From assembly GCA_002491905.1 (NCBI GenBank), contig DKWV01000026.1, positions 1 through 64,000 on the forward strand: a stretch of DNA of 64,000 bases. The letters run 5' to 3'. The stretch is from Lachnospiraceae bacterium UBA7143 (GTDB lineage: Bacteria; Bacillota; Clostridia; Lachnospirales; Lachnospiraceae). Numbering within the stretch: the stretch's first letter is position 1; each line of letters opens with the position of its first letter. Below, piece after piece: positions 17,829-26,708 of the stretch. The notes beneath the pieces are model-generated. The model was not told the DNA's origin. It ran no database searches and saw only the letters and a list, made by a program, of their open reading frames with translations. A program made the translations under genes and the position numbers.

Positions 17829-17857
17829 ATTCTACTCCATTTACAGGGATATTGCAA
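17829..17857 (-). promoter_or_regulatory. Promoter of the dcw operon (mraZ)
   Basis: Minus strand TTGCAA (17852-17857), 17-bp spacer, TAGAAT (17829-17834). The predicted start falls at the edge of the MraZ repeats, leaving a leader of about 105 nt before mraZ. Confidence 0.75.
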
Positions 17858-17980
17858 GGAAAAAACATAGAAATATTAAGAAAAGATTAAGGGGGACGGC
17901 AGGAGGAGGACATGATCCATTCGCATCGCGCTCCCGCCTGTCCTTTGGCACAATTTAGGTTGGCATAATTTTTGCTGTGT

Positions 17981-18017
17981 AAAGAAAAAGAGGACACAGA
18001 CGTTTCACTCTGTGTCC
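17981..18017 (-). terminator. Intrinsic terminator at the end of lgt
   Basis: GGACACAGA (17992-18000) pairs with 18009-18017 around an 8-nt loop that contains the lgt stop codon; CTCTTTTTCTTT follows on the minus strand. It insulates the mraZ promoter from ychF-lgt transcription. Confidence 0.88.
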
Positions 18018-18910
18018 CCTTTTTCTACTATGGTTGTGGGGGTTATATTCTTTTTTAAATGGAGACGGATAAAAATGTCCGCTGTCAGCGCCACGGCAAA
18101 AAGGACGACCGCCAGAACCTGCGACACCGCCACCGTGGTGTGGGGGATAAAGAGCGTGTCGGTGCGGATGCCCTCGATCCATGCCCTGCCAAGGCCGTAC
18201 CCGCCCAGATACAGAAGCCACTGCTCCCCCTCGAATTTCTTGTGCTTGCGGTATAGCAGCATGATAATCAGAAGCGCAAGATTCCACATGCTCTCGTAGA
18301 GGAAGGTGGGATGCACCTGAATGTAGTTCGTTCCCTCCGCCATATGGGCCGCGATCTTCTCGGAAATATCCCCCGCCCTGACCATCTGCGTGGGCAGCCG
18401 CATAGCGAGCAGGCTGTCCGTATACTCTCCAAAAACCTCCCTGTTGGTAAAGTTCCCCCACCTGCCGATCACCTGCCCGAGCACCAGCCCCGGCACACAG
18501 ATATCCGCAAGCTGCAAAAAACTCTGCTTTTTTCTCCGGCAGTAAATCCACAGGGTAAGAAAAGCGGCAATCACCGCGCCGTAGATGGCAAGGCCGCCGT
18601 TTCGCAGATTAAAAATGCCAATCAGGTCGTTTTTATATCTGTCCCATGAAAAAACCACATAATAGACTCTTGCCCCGATGATGGAGAAGATGATCGCGTA
18701 GATCGCGAAATCCCAGATCAGATCCGAATCCAGCTTCTCAAGCCTCGCCACCTTCGCCGCAAGAAGCACCCCGGCCAGCACCCCGACAGCGATAATCACG
18801 CCGTAGAGGGCAATCGGAAAGCCGAAGACCGTAAATGTCTTCGGCACATTCTTAAGATATATTCCCAAATGGGGAAAAGCTATATCCATGTTACCCATGA
18901 TATTCGGCAT
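18005..18910 (-). CDS. lgt: Prolipoprotein diacylglyceryl transferase Lgt
   Basis: About 301 residues with seven membrane helices. It attaches diacylglycerol from phosphatidylglycerol to the lipobox cysteine of prelipoproteins. The Lgt signature is intact (GQVIGRWGNFTNREVFG), as are LRNGGLAIYGAV and HPTFLYESMWN. The ATG at 18910 has TAGGAG 7 nt upstream, which is better than the ATG 12 codons earlier. A structured 120-bp gap separates it from ychF. Confidence 0.94.
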   Translation of the reverse strand: MPNIMGNMDIAFPHLGIYLKNVPKTFTVFGFPIALYGVIIAVGVLAGVLLAAKVARLEKLDSDLIWDFAIYAIIFSIIGARVYYVVFSWDRYKNDLIGIFNLRNGGLAIYGAVIAAFLTLWIYCRRKKQSFLQLADICVPGLVLGQVIGRWGNFTNREVFGEYTDSLLAMRLPTQMVRAGDISEKIAAHMAEGTNYIQVHPTFLYESMWNLALLIIMLLYRKHKKFEGEQWLLYLGGYGLGRAWIEGIRTDTLFIPHTTVAVSQVLAVVLFAVALTADIFIRLHLKKNITPTTIVEKGDTE

Positions 18911-18944
18911 ATCAAATCTCCTATCTATCAGCAGCTGCCCATTC

Positions 18945-19050
18945 ATAGAATCCTAACGGATTCTATTTCATGTCGGGCATTCGCCCTATGTATGCATGGA
19001 TGTCATCTGTTTTGCCCGCAAGCGGTCACACATCTGTCATCCACGCATAC
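18945..19050 (-). other. Structured intergenic region between ychF and lgt
   Basis: Two inverted repeats lie in the 157-bp gap. One is a 9-bp perfect stem (18945-18953 with 18958-18966, loop TAAC). The other is a 13-bp stem with one G-U pair in RNA (18990-19002 with 19038-19050). Near-identical copies of a GCAGCTGC-centred motif flank them. No T-tract follows, so a processing or mRNA stability element is more likely than a terminator. The exact role is unknown. Confidence 0.5.
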
Positions 19051-19067
19051 GCAGCTGCTCATTGCTA

Positions 19068-20165
19068 TCACACGTTAAACCGAAACAGAATCACGTCCCC
19101 GTCCTGCACCACGTAATCTTTTCCTTCCATACCGACAAGTCCTTTTTCCCTGGCCGCCGCAAGGGAACCCTGCTCCAGAAGGTCTTTGTAGTTGACCACT
19201 TCGGCCTTGATGAAGCCCCGCTCGAAATCGGTATGTATCTTTCCCGCCGCCTGAGGCGCTTTCGTGCCAACTTTGATCGTCCAGGCCCTCGTCTCGTCCT
19301 CGCCCGCCGTCAGGAAGCTCATCAGCCCAAGCAGACGGTAGCTCGCCCGGATCAGCTTCTGCAGGCCGGACTCCTTAAGTCCCAGATCCTCCAGAAACAT
19401 GGCCGTTTCTTCCTCATCCAGCTCCGCGATCTCCTGCTCGATCTGGGCGCAGATCACGAACACTTCGCTGCCGTTTTCCGCCGCAAACGCCTTCACCTTC
19501 TGCACACCGTCATTGCCCGCGCCGTCGTCCGAAAGATCCTCTTCCGCCACGTTAGCCGCAAAAATCACCGGCTTATAGGTGAGCAGATTATAAGAGGTAA
19601 GAAGGGCAAGCTCATCCTCGTCCTCCGTCTCAAACACTTTTGCAAGCTTCCCCTCCTCCAGATGCGCCTTAAGCCGCTCCAGAAGCGCGTACTCCTTCGC
19701 CGCCGTCTTATCCATCTTGGCGACCTTGGCCGTCTTGGCCATCCTTCTTTCCAAAATCTCGATATCGGAGAAAATCAGCTCCAGATTGATGGTCTCGATA
19801 TCGCGCAGGGGATCAATGGAACCGTCCACATGGACGATATTGGAATCCTCAAAGCACCGCACCACATGGACGATGGCGTCCACCTCACGGATATTGCTCA
19901 AAAACTGGTTGCCAAGCCCTTCCCCCTTGGAAGCGCCCTTCACAAGCCCGGCGATATCCACGAACTCGATCGTGGCGGGCGTCACCTTTTTAGAGTGGTA
20001 CATATCCCCCAGAAGCTTCAACCGCTCGTCCGGCACCGTCACGATGCCGATGTTCGGATCAATGGTGCAGAAGGGGTAGTTCGCGGATTCCGCCCCCGCC
20101 TTTGTGAGTGAATTAAAAAGTGTGCTCTTCCCCACGTTGGGAAGGCCGACGATTCCTAATTTCAT
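19068..20165 (-). CDS. ychF: Ribosome-binding ATPase YchF
   Basis: 365 residues, full length. It is an Obg-family P-loop protein that hydrolyses ATP and binds ribosomes; it is linked to stress responses and translation. G1 is GLPNVGKSTLFNSL, followed by the switch region YPFCTIDPNIGIV, a coiled-coil helical insertion and a C-terminal TGS domain. AAGGAGG lies 10 nt before the ATG. Its 5' flank is the left boundary of the integrated element: the repeat begins 62 bp upstream of the start codon, so integration may have changed its promoter. Confidence 0.96.
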   Translation of the reverse strand: MKLGIVGLPNVGKSTLFNSLTKAGAESANYPFCTIDPNIGIVTVPDERLKLLGDMYHSKKVTPATIEFVDIAGLVKGASKGEGLGNQFLSNIREVDAIVHVVRCFEDSNIVHVDGSIDPLRDIETINLELIFSDIEILERRMAKTAKVAKMDKTAAKEYALLERLKAHLEEGKLAKVFETEDEDELALLTSYNLLTYKPVIFAANVAEEDLSDDGAGNDGVQKVKAFAAENGSEVFVICAQIEQEIAELDEEETAMFLEDLGLKESGLQKLIRASYRLLGLMSFLTAGEDETRAWTIKVGTKAPQAAGKIHTDFERGFIKAEVVNYKDLLEQGSLAAAREKGLVGMEGKDYVVQDGDVILFRFNV

Positions 20166-20226
20166 TTTTCTATATATCCTCCTTAAAAACCTTGATTTTA
20201 TGCGTTTTTTGAAAATCTCTATTTTC

Positions 20227-20247
20227 TACCGCACCAATTCCGCACCA
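20227..20247. repeat. Left attachment site of the element (21-bp core)
   Basis: Identical to 48197-48217 in the same orientation and lying 36 bp beyond the end of the integrase gene. The core carries an 11-bp unit, CCGCACCAATT, in tandem, which may give two integrase core-binding positions. Similarity continues weakly beyond the core. Confidence 0.85.
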
Positions 20248-20282
20248 ATTTGGCATCGGAATATATGATAATATGTGTTATT

Positions 20283-21464
20283 TCATATGGCACGGTTCTG
20301 TTCAAATTGGCGGACAGCCTGCGTCAGCGAGTCATCCGTGACATGCACATAACGGTCCATCGTGGTTTTGATACTGGCATGTCCAAGAAGCTGCTGGAGT
20401 ACCTTCGGCTGCATCCCGGCTTCGATTGCTCTGGTAGCGTAAGTATGCCGAAGTGCGTGCATACAAAATCTTCTAATTCCCGCCTCATCACACAGTTTAT
20501 ACAGGTGCGTATCATAGGAACTGTTCTTTGCCGGTTCCCCTGTACGAAAGTTTATGAAAACCAAGTCCTTCATAACAAGGTATTTTGTCTCACCGGTTCG
20601 CCGATCCATATATTCCAGTACATTAGTTAGTGTTTCCGCTTCCTTTCTGGAATTACGTTCCTCATAACAGTCTTTCAGAATCTGGTATGCCTTATCTGTT
20701 AGCGGAATAGTACGGTAACTATGGGCAGTCTTTGGCGGTCCCGCTCTCCATACATGAGTCTGATGCCTGTATTCCAAAGTTTTGCTGACAGTCAGGGTAT
20801 GTTTCTTCCAATTAATAGAATCCCATGTAAGCCCGATCATCTCTGACGTACGCAGGCCTGTTTCCAACAACAGCGCATATTGGCGGTAATTATGAGAACG
20901 TTTTGCCGCTTCAAGGAACCTGCTCTGCTCCTCCACCGTAAGAAAATGGATATCGCTAACCGCACGGACGGGTTTTGTATATCTGACACCATCCATCGGA
21001 TGCTTGGCTATGATATCATTGCTCACAGCGGCACGAAACATGGTTCCCATTGCAATGTAAGTCTGCTTGATCGTGGAACCGGCATAATCCGCTTCCATAC
21101 GGTTCAAAACCACCTTGCAATGCATTGGCTTTACGTCTGACATCAGCATATTTCCGATAACAGGCTGGATATTCTGCACATATCGTTCCCTGTAATTGCG
21201 TCTGGTATTAGGAGCAAGCCCGCAAATCAGATTTTCCATCCAATAGTCAAACCACTCATCCACTGTAATATCAGATGCCACTATTACCGTATTATGCTTG
21301 TCTTCATACTGTGCATCGGCAAGCCAGTTCCTCGCTTCCGGCAGTGTAGCAAAATGCTTTTCACGGCGGCTGCCATCTTTGGCGCAATAGCGTGCCGAAT
21401 ATTTCCCGTCTTTCCTCTGGCAGATACCTTTTCCACATTCTCTGCCTTTTAAATTTTTACCCAT
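20283..21464 (-). CDS. Tyrosine recombinase integrase of the element
   Basis: About 393 residues. It has an AP2-like arm-binding start (GKYSARYCAKDGSRREKHF), a SAM-like core-binding domain (VDEWFDYWMENL) and a catalytic domain. The catalytic residues are visible: Arg in LETGLRTSEMIGLTW, HxxR in HALRHTYATRAIEAG, His in LLGHASIKTT, and Tyr in MDRYVHV. It would integrate and, with the excisionase, excise the element. The ATG at 21464 has AAGGGAG 8 nt upstream; the in-frame codons before it look untranslated. It lies directly next to the left attachment site, as expected for this family (Tn916/phage type). Confidence 0.95.
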   Translation of the reverse strand: MGKNLKGRECGKGICQRKDGKYSARYCAKDGSRREKHFATLPEARNWLADAQYEDKHNTVIVASDITVDEWFDYWMENLICGLAPNTRRNYRERYVQNIQPVIGNMLMSDVKPMHCKVVLNRMEADYAGSTIKQTYIAMGTMFRAAVSNDIIAKHPMDGVRYTKPVRAVSDIHFLTVEEQSRFLEAAKRSHNYRQYALLLETGLRTSEMIGLTWDSINWKKHTLTVSKTLEYRHQTHVWRAGPPKTAHSYRTIPLTDKAYQILKDCYEERNSRKEAETLTNVLEYMDRRTGETKYLVMKDLVFINFRTGEPAKNSSYDTHLYKLCDEAGIRRFCMHALRHTYATRAIEAGMQPKVLQQLLGHASIKTTMDRYVHVTDDSLTQAVRQFEQNRAI

Positions 21465-21523
21465 ATTATGAACTCCCTTCATAAAACAATGGATGTTATC
21501 TTTCATCAACCATCCCAATTTTT

Positions 21524-21573
21524 GAAAAAGAGTCCAACACGATTTTATATTATATCATGCCAGACTCTTTTTC
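21524..21573. terminator. Bidirectional terminator between xis and int
   Basis: GAAAAAGAGTC (21524-21534) and its exact complement (21563-21573) form an 11-bp stem with T-tracts on both strands; inner bases extend the pairing. It would uncouple int from upstream transcription. Confidence 0.75.
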
Positions 21574-21630
21574 ATCAACAATATTTTGAAAACTATTCGG
21601 CTAAGTATTCGGCTAATGTCGGGTTAAAAG

Positions 21631-21882
21631 CTAAATCACAACTTTTCCGCTAATATAGTTTTCAAATTCTCTCCGCTTTACCAGTTTTCGGTTTCCTATG
21701 TAAAGTACGAAGGGACATCCGGGCTGCTTGAGCATCGCATCAATTTTGTTGATTCCGATGTTGCTATACTCTGCAGCCTCACGGATTGTTAAGGTCATTT
21801 TCTGATAAATTGGAACCTGTTCAGATTTTACATTTTCCATGTCATCATTGCGCGTAGTGGTTCTGCTTGCGTTTGCTATCAT
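21631..21882 (-). CDS. xis: Excisionase (Tn916 Xis-like)
   Basis: 83 residues. It is a small winged-helix DNA-binding protein of the MerR/excisionase group, with the recognisable core MTLTIREAAEYSNIGINKID followed by LYIGNRKLVKRREFENYI. Such proteins bend attachment-site DNA and direct the integrase toward excision. AGAGAGGAG precedes the ATG by 8 nt. It sits immediately upstream of int, the usual arrangement. Its presence suggests the element can still excise. Confidence 0.88.
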   Translation of the reverse strand: MIANASRTTTRNDDMENVKSEQVPIYQKMTLTIREAAEYSNIGINKIDAMLKQPGCPFVLYIGNRKLVKRREFENYISGKVVI

Positions 21883-22064
21883 TATAATTGCTCCTCTCTC
21901 ATGTTTTATAACGCATGTAATTTAGTTGTTTGCAGCTAATCCAGTATGAAATCCAATGTTGTATTATGGTATCTCATATTCAAATAGAGAATATATAACC
22001 ATTGATGAAGAATATGCCGGACTATATCTATAGCCCCACATATTCTTCATCTTGGTCAATTCAG

Positions 22065-23687
22065 TTAATTTAAGTAACGAAGTAAAATAACGTAAAACCT
22101 CATACCATTTAAACGATTAATCTGTTTTGTACGGCTCTTCTTACCTGCCTCTAATGCTCCTTGAGCCTCCAAAGATTCTGCTATATCCTCAATTGTAGAA
22201 TCTGGAAAATATGCAAGAAGCCTATCTCTTCGTAAATAGAGCCTGTTGTTGTGTAACAAACCGTCATGTAACTTCTTATCAAACATCCCTGCATCTCTGG
22301 CGATGGACATCTGACCAGTTTTGTATAGCATACGAATCTGCTGTAAATAATCTTCATTTTCAAGGTTTTCAGATCTTTTTCCAATGACTCGCTCATTTTG
22401 TTGTTTGATCAGCATCACAATCAGTTCATCAAATGACTGATAAAGTTTGCGTGCATCTGACTCTGACAGTAATTTCTTTTCAAACAGATACTGCACAAAA
22501 AGGAAATAAGATGAGCCCAGAAAAAAATACATCTCCCGCAATCTGTCGTGGACATATGGTGCATTATTTTCATATGTTTCCTGTAGTTGCTCCAAAATAT
22601 TGCAAATTTCATCGTAATTATATATAAACCATGTTATATAATTACGGTAAAATGTTGATACAATGAGCGGATGTTCCTGAAAATACCTGAGTTCTTTTGT
22701 ATCCGGTTTTGTCATTTCAACAGGTAGGAGTCTCGCCGCATCCGATCCTCTTCCGATCAGATATTCTCCCGTAAAAATGACTCCACATTTAGGATACTCC
22801 TGTGATACCTCTTTTCCCTTCATTTTCGCCGGAACGGTTCCATCCGCGACGTACCGGGTAATTTCTATCAGTATCTCCTCCTGCTGACTCTTTCTCTTAT
22901 TAGAATCTGCGGGGAAAAGATCATCCATGACTACAACATCATTAGAGTTTTCCAGCAACATATTGACAGCCGCCGGAATACTGGCATTTAAGCGTGAAGG
23001 GCTCTTAATACCCCTGCTACGATCATATGTCTGTACAAGGAAACTGGAATATGTAGTTTTCTGTGTGCCGCTTCGACCGTATAGAAAAATACAACCTTTT
23101 GGCACCTTGCCAATTCTTTCATATGCTGGTCGCATAAAAAAGCCTAATTTATAGGCTGAAATAATACGAGCAGGATTGGGACTGAGAGTCAGCAGCCGAA
23201 AAAATTCGGCTGCCGCTTCTTCCTCAGATAATTTTCCATCCACATCCAATTTTTGACACATCGAATTAGATTCAAACATAATTTCCGAGTCAATGCTCTG
23301 ATTATGGATAACACCTATTCCTGTACAAAAAACAGGTTTTCTTTCAATTGTACACATGCCAGTATGGTTAAAACGATAAACCTGTCTACAAGGTGCTGAA
23401 CTCAATGCTTGGCGAACAGCATAGCTTAAATATCGTTCAACCTTCTTTCTTGGCACATTTGGCTCATAGCAACACTGTATATCCAATTCTTCCCAGTTCA
23501 TATCATCAATACGTTTTACTGGAATCGAAAGAACCTTGGTATTTCCATTTCTAAAATGTAAGCAAAGTCTAACCTCCAAAACCGGTTCATGACTTGCATC
23601 CATATAAATATAGTCAACAGAAATTACATGGATAACAAAATTCCAAAGAGATGAAGGCTTTTTGACATCCTGTGTCATCTTATTCAT
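22065..23687 (-). CDS. P-loop NTPase, possible replicative helicase
   Basis: 540 residues. A P-loop domain starts near residue 200 (GCIFLYGRSGTQKTTYSSF) and is followed by an acidic Walker B-type strand, VVVMDDLFP. The Walker A is unusual: GRSGTQKT has Gln where the last Gly of GxxxxGKT should be. The C-terminal part is helical, ending in a possible winged helix. This order (N-terminal unknown domain, NTPase, winged helix) recalls primase-helicase or superfamily 3 type replication proteins of phages and plasmids, but I cannot assign a family. It overlaps the preceding 86-residue gene by 4 bp, so the two form an operon. Confidence 0.75.
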   Translation of the reverse strand: MNKMTQDVKKPSSLWNFVIHVISVDYIYMDASHEPVLEVRLCLHFRNGNTKVLSIPVKRIDDMNWEELDIQCCYEPNVPRKKVERYLSYAVRQALSSAPCRQVYRFNHTGMCTIERKPVFCTGIGVIHNQSIDSEIMFESNSMCQKLDVDGKLSEEEAAAEFFRLLTLSPNPARIISAYKLGFFMRPAYERIGKVPKGCIFLYGRSGTQKTTYSSFLVQTYDRSRGIKSPSRLNASIPAAVNMLLENSNDVVVMDDLFPADSNKRKSQQEEILIEITRYVADGTVPAKMKGKEVSQEYPKCGVIFTGEYLIGRGSDAARLLPVEMTKPDTKELRYFQEHPLIVSTFYRNYITWFIYNYDEICNILEQLQETYENNAPYVHDRLREMYFFLGSSYFLFVQYLFEKKLLSESDARKLYQSFDELIVMLIKQQNERVIGKRSENLENEDYLQQIRMLYKTGQMSIARDAGMFDKKLHDGLLHNNRLYLRRDRLLAYFPDSTIEDIAESLEAQGALEAGKKSRTKQINRLNGMRFYVILLRYLN

Positions 23688-23944
23688 GCAAATGCCTTTC
23701 TCAATTTCTTATACTCTTTGCGCACTTCTGTAACTGATTTAAAAAAAGTTCTCGCCATAATCAAGCAATCCGTCACTACGCAAACAATCTTCTTAACTTT
23801 TCCAAAAACATTCTTAGCTTTTGTTTTGAAATCAGACCATTTACTGTTTTTGGGCTCAGTTTTGTCAGCGCAAGTCCTCTCATCTTTGTATTCACTCCTG
23901 CCACACAGAATCTTGATTTTATCAAAACCAATGTAGTTTCTCAT
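23684..23944 (-). CDS. Hypothetical basic small protein
   Basis: 86 residues, rich in Lys, with a hydrophobic stretch VKKIVCVVTDCLIMARTFF that may be a membrane or amphipathic helix. It has a strong ribosome site (AAGGAG) and a promoter of its own, and its stop overlaps the start of the P-loop NTPase gene by 4 bp. No family is recognised; coupling suggests a partner of the NTPase. Confidence 0.75.
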   Translation of the reverse strand: MRNYIGFDKIKILCGRSEYKDERTCADKTEPKNSKWSDFKTKAKNVFGKVKKIVCVVTDCLIMARTFFKSVTEVRKEYKKLRKAFA

Positions 23945-24015
23945 GTTTTTTCTCCTTTTTTCATCTAGATTATTGTTCCGATACCTAATTGTACTTATAA
24001 TTTAAAATAACCGTT

Positions 24016-24044
24016 AGCATAGTAAGTCGTCTTATTTGAAACAA
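24016..24044 (-). promoter_or_regulatory. Promoter of the small-protein/NTPase operon
   Basis: Minus strand TTGTTT (24039-24044), 17-bp spacer, TATGCT (24016-24021), 72 bp before the start codon at 23944. Confidence 0.5.
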
Positions 24045-24581
24045 ATTTTATTGTCGAGATGTTTCTAATCAATAACCTATCTTTCCGACAAACACAGACT
24101 CCAATTTACTCTGCTGCTTACAATACCAAAACACATCCTCTAACCCATTTCCACCCCTTTCAGCCGTTCATTCTCCGCGTCATTCATTGTAGTCTCACAA
24201 AGCCATAACAGCGACGTCCTTTTGTATCTTGAACCAACCGTCGATTCCGTTTCGGTAAACTCTAGCAAATAGAAATGCACCTTACACAATATTCCGAACT
24301 GCACTATACCGATTTGCCAAACTCAAATGCAAAATTTTTTTACCTCCCTTTGCATCTTATTTTCATTCAATAGTCAATTTATCAGATGGCACTTTTCTAA
24401 TGTAGTCTTCATGTGTACAATTGCATCTCTTTGCCGCCCATTGTACAGAATCCTTCCGGAATCTGACAACATTATATTTTATTTGCTCGTGTCTGTCCAA
24501 ACGACAGGATACGCAATTTTTCCCCCACAGAATGACTGAGTATTCTTTCTATACTTATAAAATCACACAATCTATACCCAC
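24045..24581. other. Non-coding stretch, no feature seen
   Basis: AT-rich sequence between the ParB-like gene terminator and the promoter at 24016. The short open frames on both strands lack ribosome sites and protein-like composition. I see no iterons, tRNA or long inverted repeats. It could hold an untranslated RNA or a decayed gene. Confidence 0.5.
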
Positions 24582-24631
24582 CAAAAAGCAAAAAGGCAGG
24601 AGACACATATTTGTGCCTCTCCGCCATTTTT
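24582..24631 (-). terminator. Terminator after the ParB-domain gene
   Basis: An imperfect GC-rich hairpin (arms 24595-24607 and 24612-24625) is flanked by T-tracts on both strands; on the minus strand TTTTTGCTTTTT follows. It may work in both directions. Confidence 0.75.
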
Positions 24632-24685
24632 ATCATCTTTATAAAAAACAAAATACAATATGGTGACACAGAGTAAGCACTAGAA

Positions 24686-26572
24686 TTACAGAAGATGCCC
24701 ATACTCAATCATCATATTCTTATAAAAAGCATCCATACTTAGCATTTCATCTAATGTAGTACAGCTTAGTATTTGAGCCAAAATATTACACGTTAGTTTT
24801 TCGAGTTCACGAGAGTTTTTTTGAAAAACAAGTCTTCCTACATTTGCATAACTTCGATTCACTACTTTATTAATCCAATATATTTGCAATGCATCACACG
24901 TTGGTTCATCATTTGCAAGCGCATTTTGCACAGATCTTTTATTTTTTCTTTCTTTACTGTTTCCTTCATATCCATAATACCTATAATCAAAAGCTTCCCT
25001 TTTTCTACCCAAAATGATTTCCTGCAAGCAAGAAACAACTAACAATTCTGTAAAATCTATTTCTGAATTATTACCATAAAGTTTACAAAACTCCGAAAAT
25101 CTCCGAACTTTTTCTTTACAACTAACTATTTTTCTTCGTTCTTCTTTATTTGTTTGCGGCTTCAAATAAACAAGTTCTGCTATTTTTCTTACATTATCAG
25201 CCTGAAAATATGTATCTAAATCCTCCATAAAAATCGTTTTTGTTTCAATTTCCTTCATTTTAATAATATATTTTTCTGGCACATCATATTCTATATCATT
25301 CTGATAATCATACAACATCAATAGGTCATTTACCTGTCCCAAATATTCATGTTGTACTAACCTTAAATAAAAAAGGCCAAATAGAGGTAGCGACATAATT
25401 GTATTATTTTCAATAGTTTTTTCACGAATAAATTCTTCATTCATTTTAGATTTTAATATTTTTATTTTATCAGCGCAGCTATTATCCTGATCTGGCATAT
25501 ATTCCATACGATTGCGTATCTTCCATATGCTGCTCCCCCACTCATCTACAATTCCTCTTACTGTCTCTTCTATTTTACGTCGTATATCTATCGCAACTTC
25601 CCTTACTATTTTTCTCTTTAACATCCCCATAGTTTTCCCATTATTTGTATTATAACCCCAAAAAGAATTATCTATATTTTCCATGGAAGGTTTCCTTAAC
25701 AACTCCAAGATATTGAATTTCTTAAATTCCTTGTGTTTTATTTTATATAAATAATAATACAACTTTGCCCGATCTCGCTTATTTTGAATAATATTATAGT
25801 CAAATAAATCCATATCAATATTTAAATATTTCCTAAGTTGTCTGTTATAATCTTTAATCTGTCTGACAACAACTGTAGTATTTTCCTTTTCCTCTTCTTT
25901 CCAAAACCGTATTTCAACTTTTTCCATTCTTATATCTTTTGAACATCTATTTTGGCTTTCTATTTCAAACATGTTTTCTTGCTTCTCTCCTAATATTAAT
26001 TTTTGAACAATTTCGTTCGCTATAATATTATATTCACATTCTGCTTCGCTTAAAGTATAGGAATTTCCCAAATCATAAATGCTTTCAAAGTACCCCTGCC
26101 GTTCCTCACCCGTTAGCAAAAAACATTCAATGTACTCATCCAAAAAAATCCCATAATCATCTTTCAAAACAACTCTCGCATTTTCCAATTCTTTGTATGC
26201 ATCCGACTTTTTATAATTTTTATCGTATATATCTATTCCATGTTTTTTTAATAAACCTACCGGATGAATATCAGAAACATAATTAAATGCCTCTTCATCA
26301 TCCAAATTTTCAAAAATAAAGGCTGGAATCGTAACCCAATTAAGTTTTTTTGCCGCAACAACGCGATAATGTCCATCTAGTATCTCATATTTATTATTTT
26401 CAAGTGAGCGAACAATAATCGGTTGAACTATGCCTCTTTCCAAAACATCCCCAACCATATCTTCAAATTGTTTTCCTTTTTCAAAAGCATCAAATGGATA
26501 GTCACAAAATGAAACAAGTTTATTTATATCTATATTTGATGTTTCCTCCTGTAAAAAAATTTTTTCTTCCAT
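24686..26572 (-). CDS. ParB/Srx-domain protein with a large unknown C-terminal region
   Basis: 628 residues. Residues 10-100 form a ParB/sulfiredoxin-like N-terminal domain: VQPIIVRSLENNKYEILDGH leads into YRVVAAKKL, the nucleotide-binding GHxR region in the form GHYR. The remaining 500 or so residues are helical, rich in Lys, Glu, Ile and Asn, and match no family I know; there is no ParB helix-turn-helix of the usual kind. The gene is much more AT-rich than its neighbours, has its own terminator, and stands alone. ParB-fold domains can act as CTPases, nucleases or ATP-using enzymes. This could be cargo, possibly a defence or regulatory factor. The ParB-fold call is firm, the function unknown. 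Confidence 0.8.
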   Translation of the reverse strand: MEEKIFLQEETSNIDINKLVSFCDYPFDAFEKGKQFEDMVGDVLERGIVQPIIVRSLENNKYEILDGHYRVVAAKKLNWVTIPAFIFENLDDEEAFNYVSDIHPVGLLKKHGIDIYDKNYKKSDAYKELENARVVLKDDYGIFLDEYIECFLLTGEERQGYFESIYDLGNSYTLSEAECEYNIIANEIVQKLILGEKQENMFEIESQNRCSKDIRMEKVEIRFWKEEEKENTTVVVRQIKDYNRQLRKYLNIDMDLFDYNIIQNKRDRAKLYYYLYKIKHKEFKKFNILELLRKPSMENIDNSFWGYNTNNGKTMGMLKRKIVREVAIDIRRKIEETVRGIVDEWGSSIWKIRNRMEYMPDQDNSCADKIKILKSKMNEEFIREKTIENNTIMSLPLFGLFYLRLVQHEYLGQVNDLLMLYDYQNDIEYDVPEKYIIKMKEIETKTIFMEDLDTYFQADNVRKIAELVYLKPQTNKEERRKIVSCKEKVRRFSEFCKLYGNNSEIDFTELLVVSCLQEIILGRKREAFDYRYYGYEGNSKERKNKRSVQNALANDEPTCDALQIYWINKVVNRSYANVGRLVFQKNSRELEKLTCNILAQILSCTTLDEMLSMDAFYKNMMIEYGHLL

Positions 26573-26708
26573 AGCAATCTCCTGTGACTTAAATTACATC
26601 AACATAAGTATTTGTCCTGACATACACAATACACTTAGATAAGCATAATGCAAATCATAAGAAACCTCAACATTGGATTTTCCTATAAATTATATTTTTG
26701 ATTTCACA

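Noticed and set aside
18996..20111. 371-codon plus-strand frame
   Set aside because: Mirror of ychF on the opposite strand; it is long only because of ychF codon usage.
20227..20247. CRISPR-like or iteron reading of the tandem CCGCACCAATT
   Set aside because: Only two units, and the block recurs exactly at the other end of the element, which fits an attachment core.
24472..24708. 78-codon frame on the minus strand across the terminator
   Set aside because: It runs through the ParB-gene terminator hairpin, has no ribosome site and its residues reflect the hairpin sequence.
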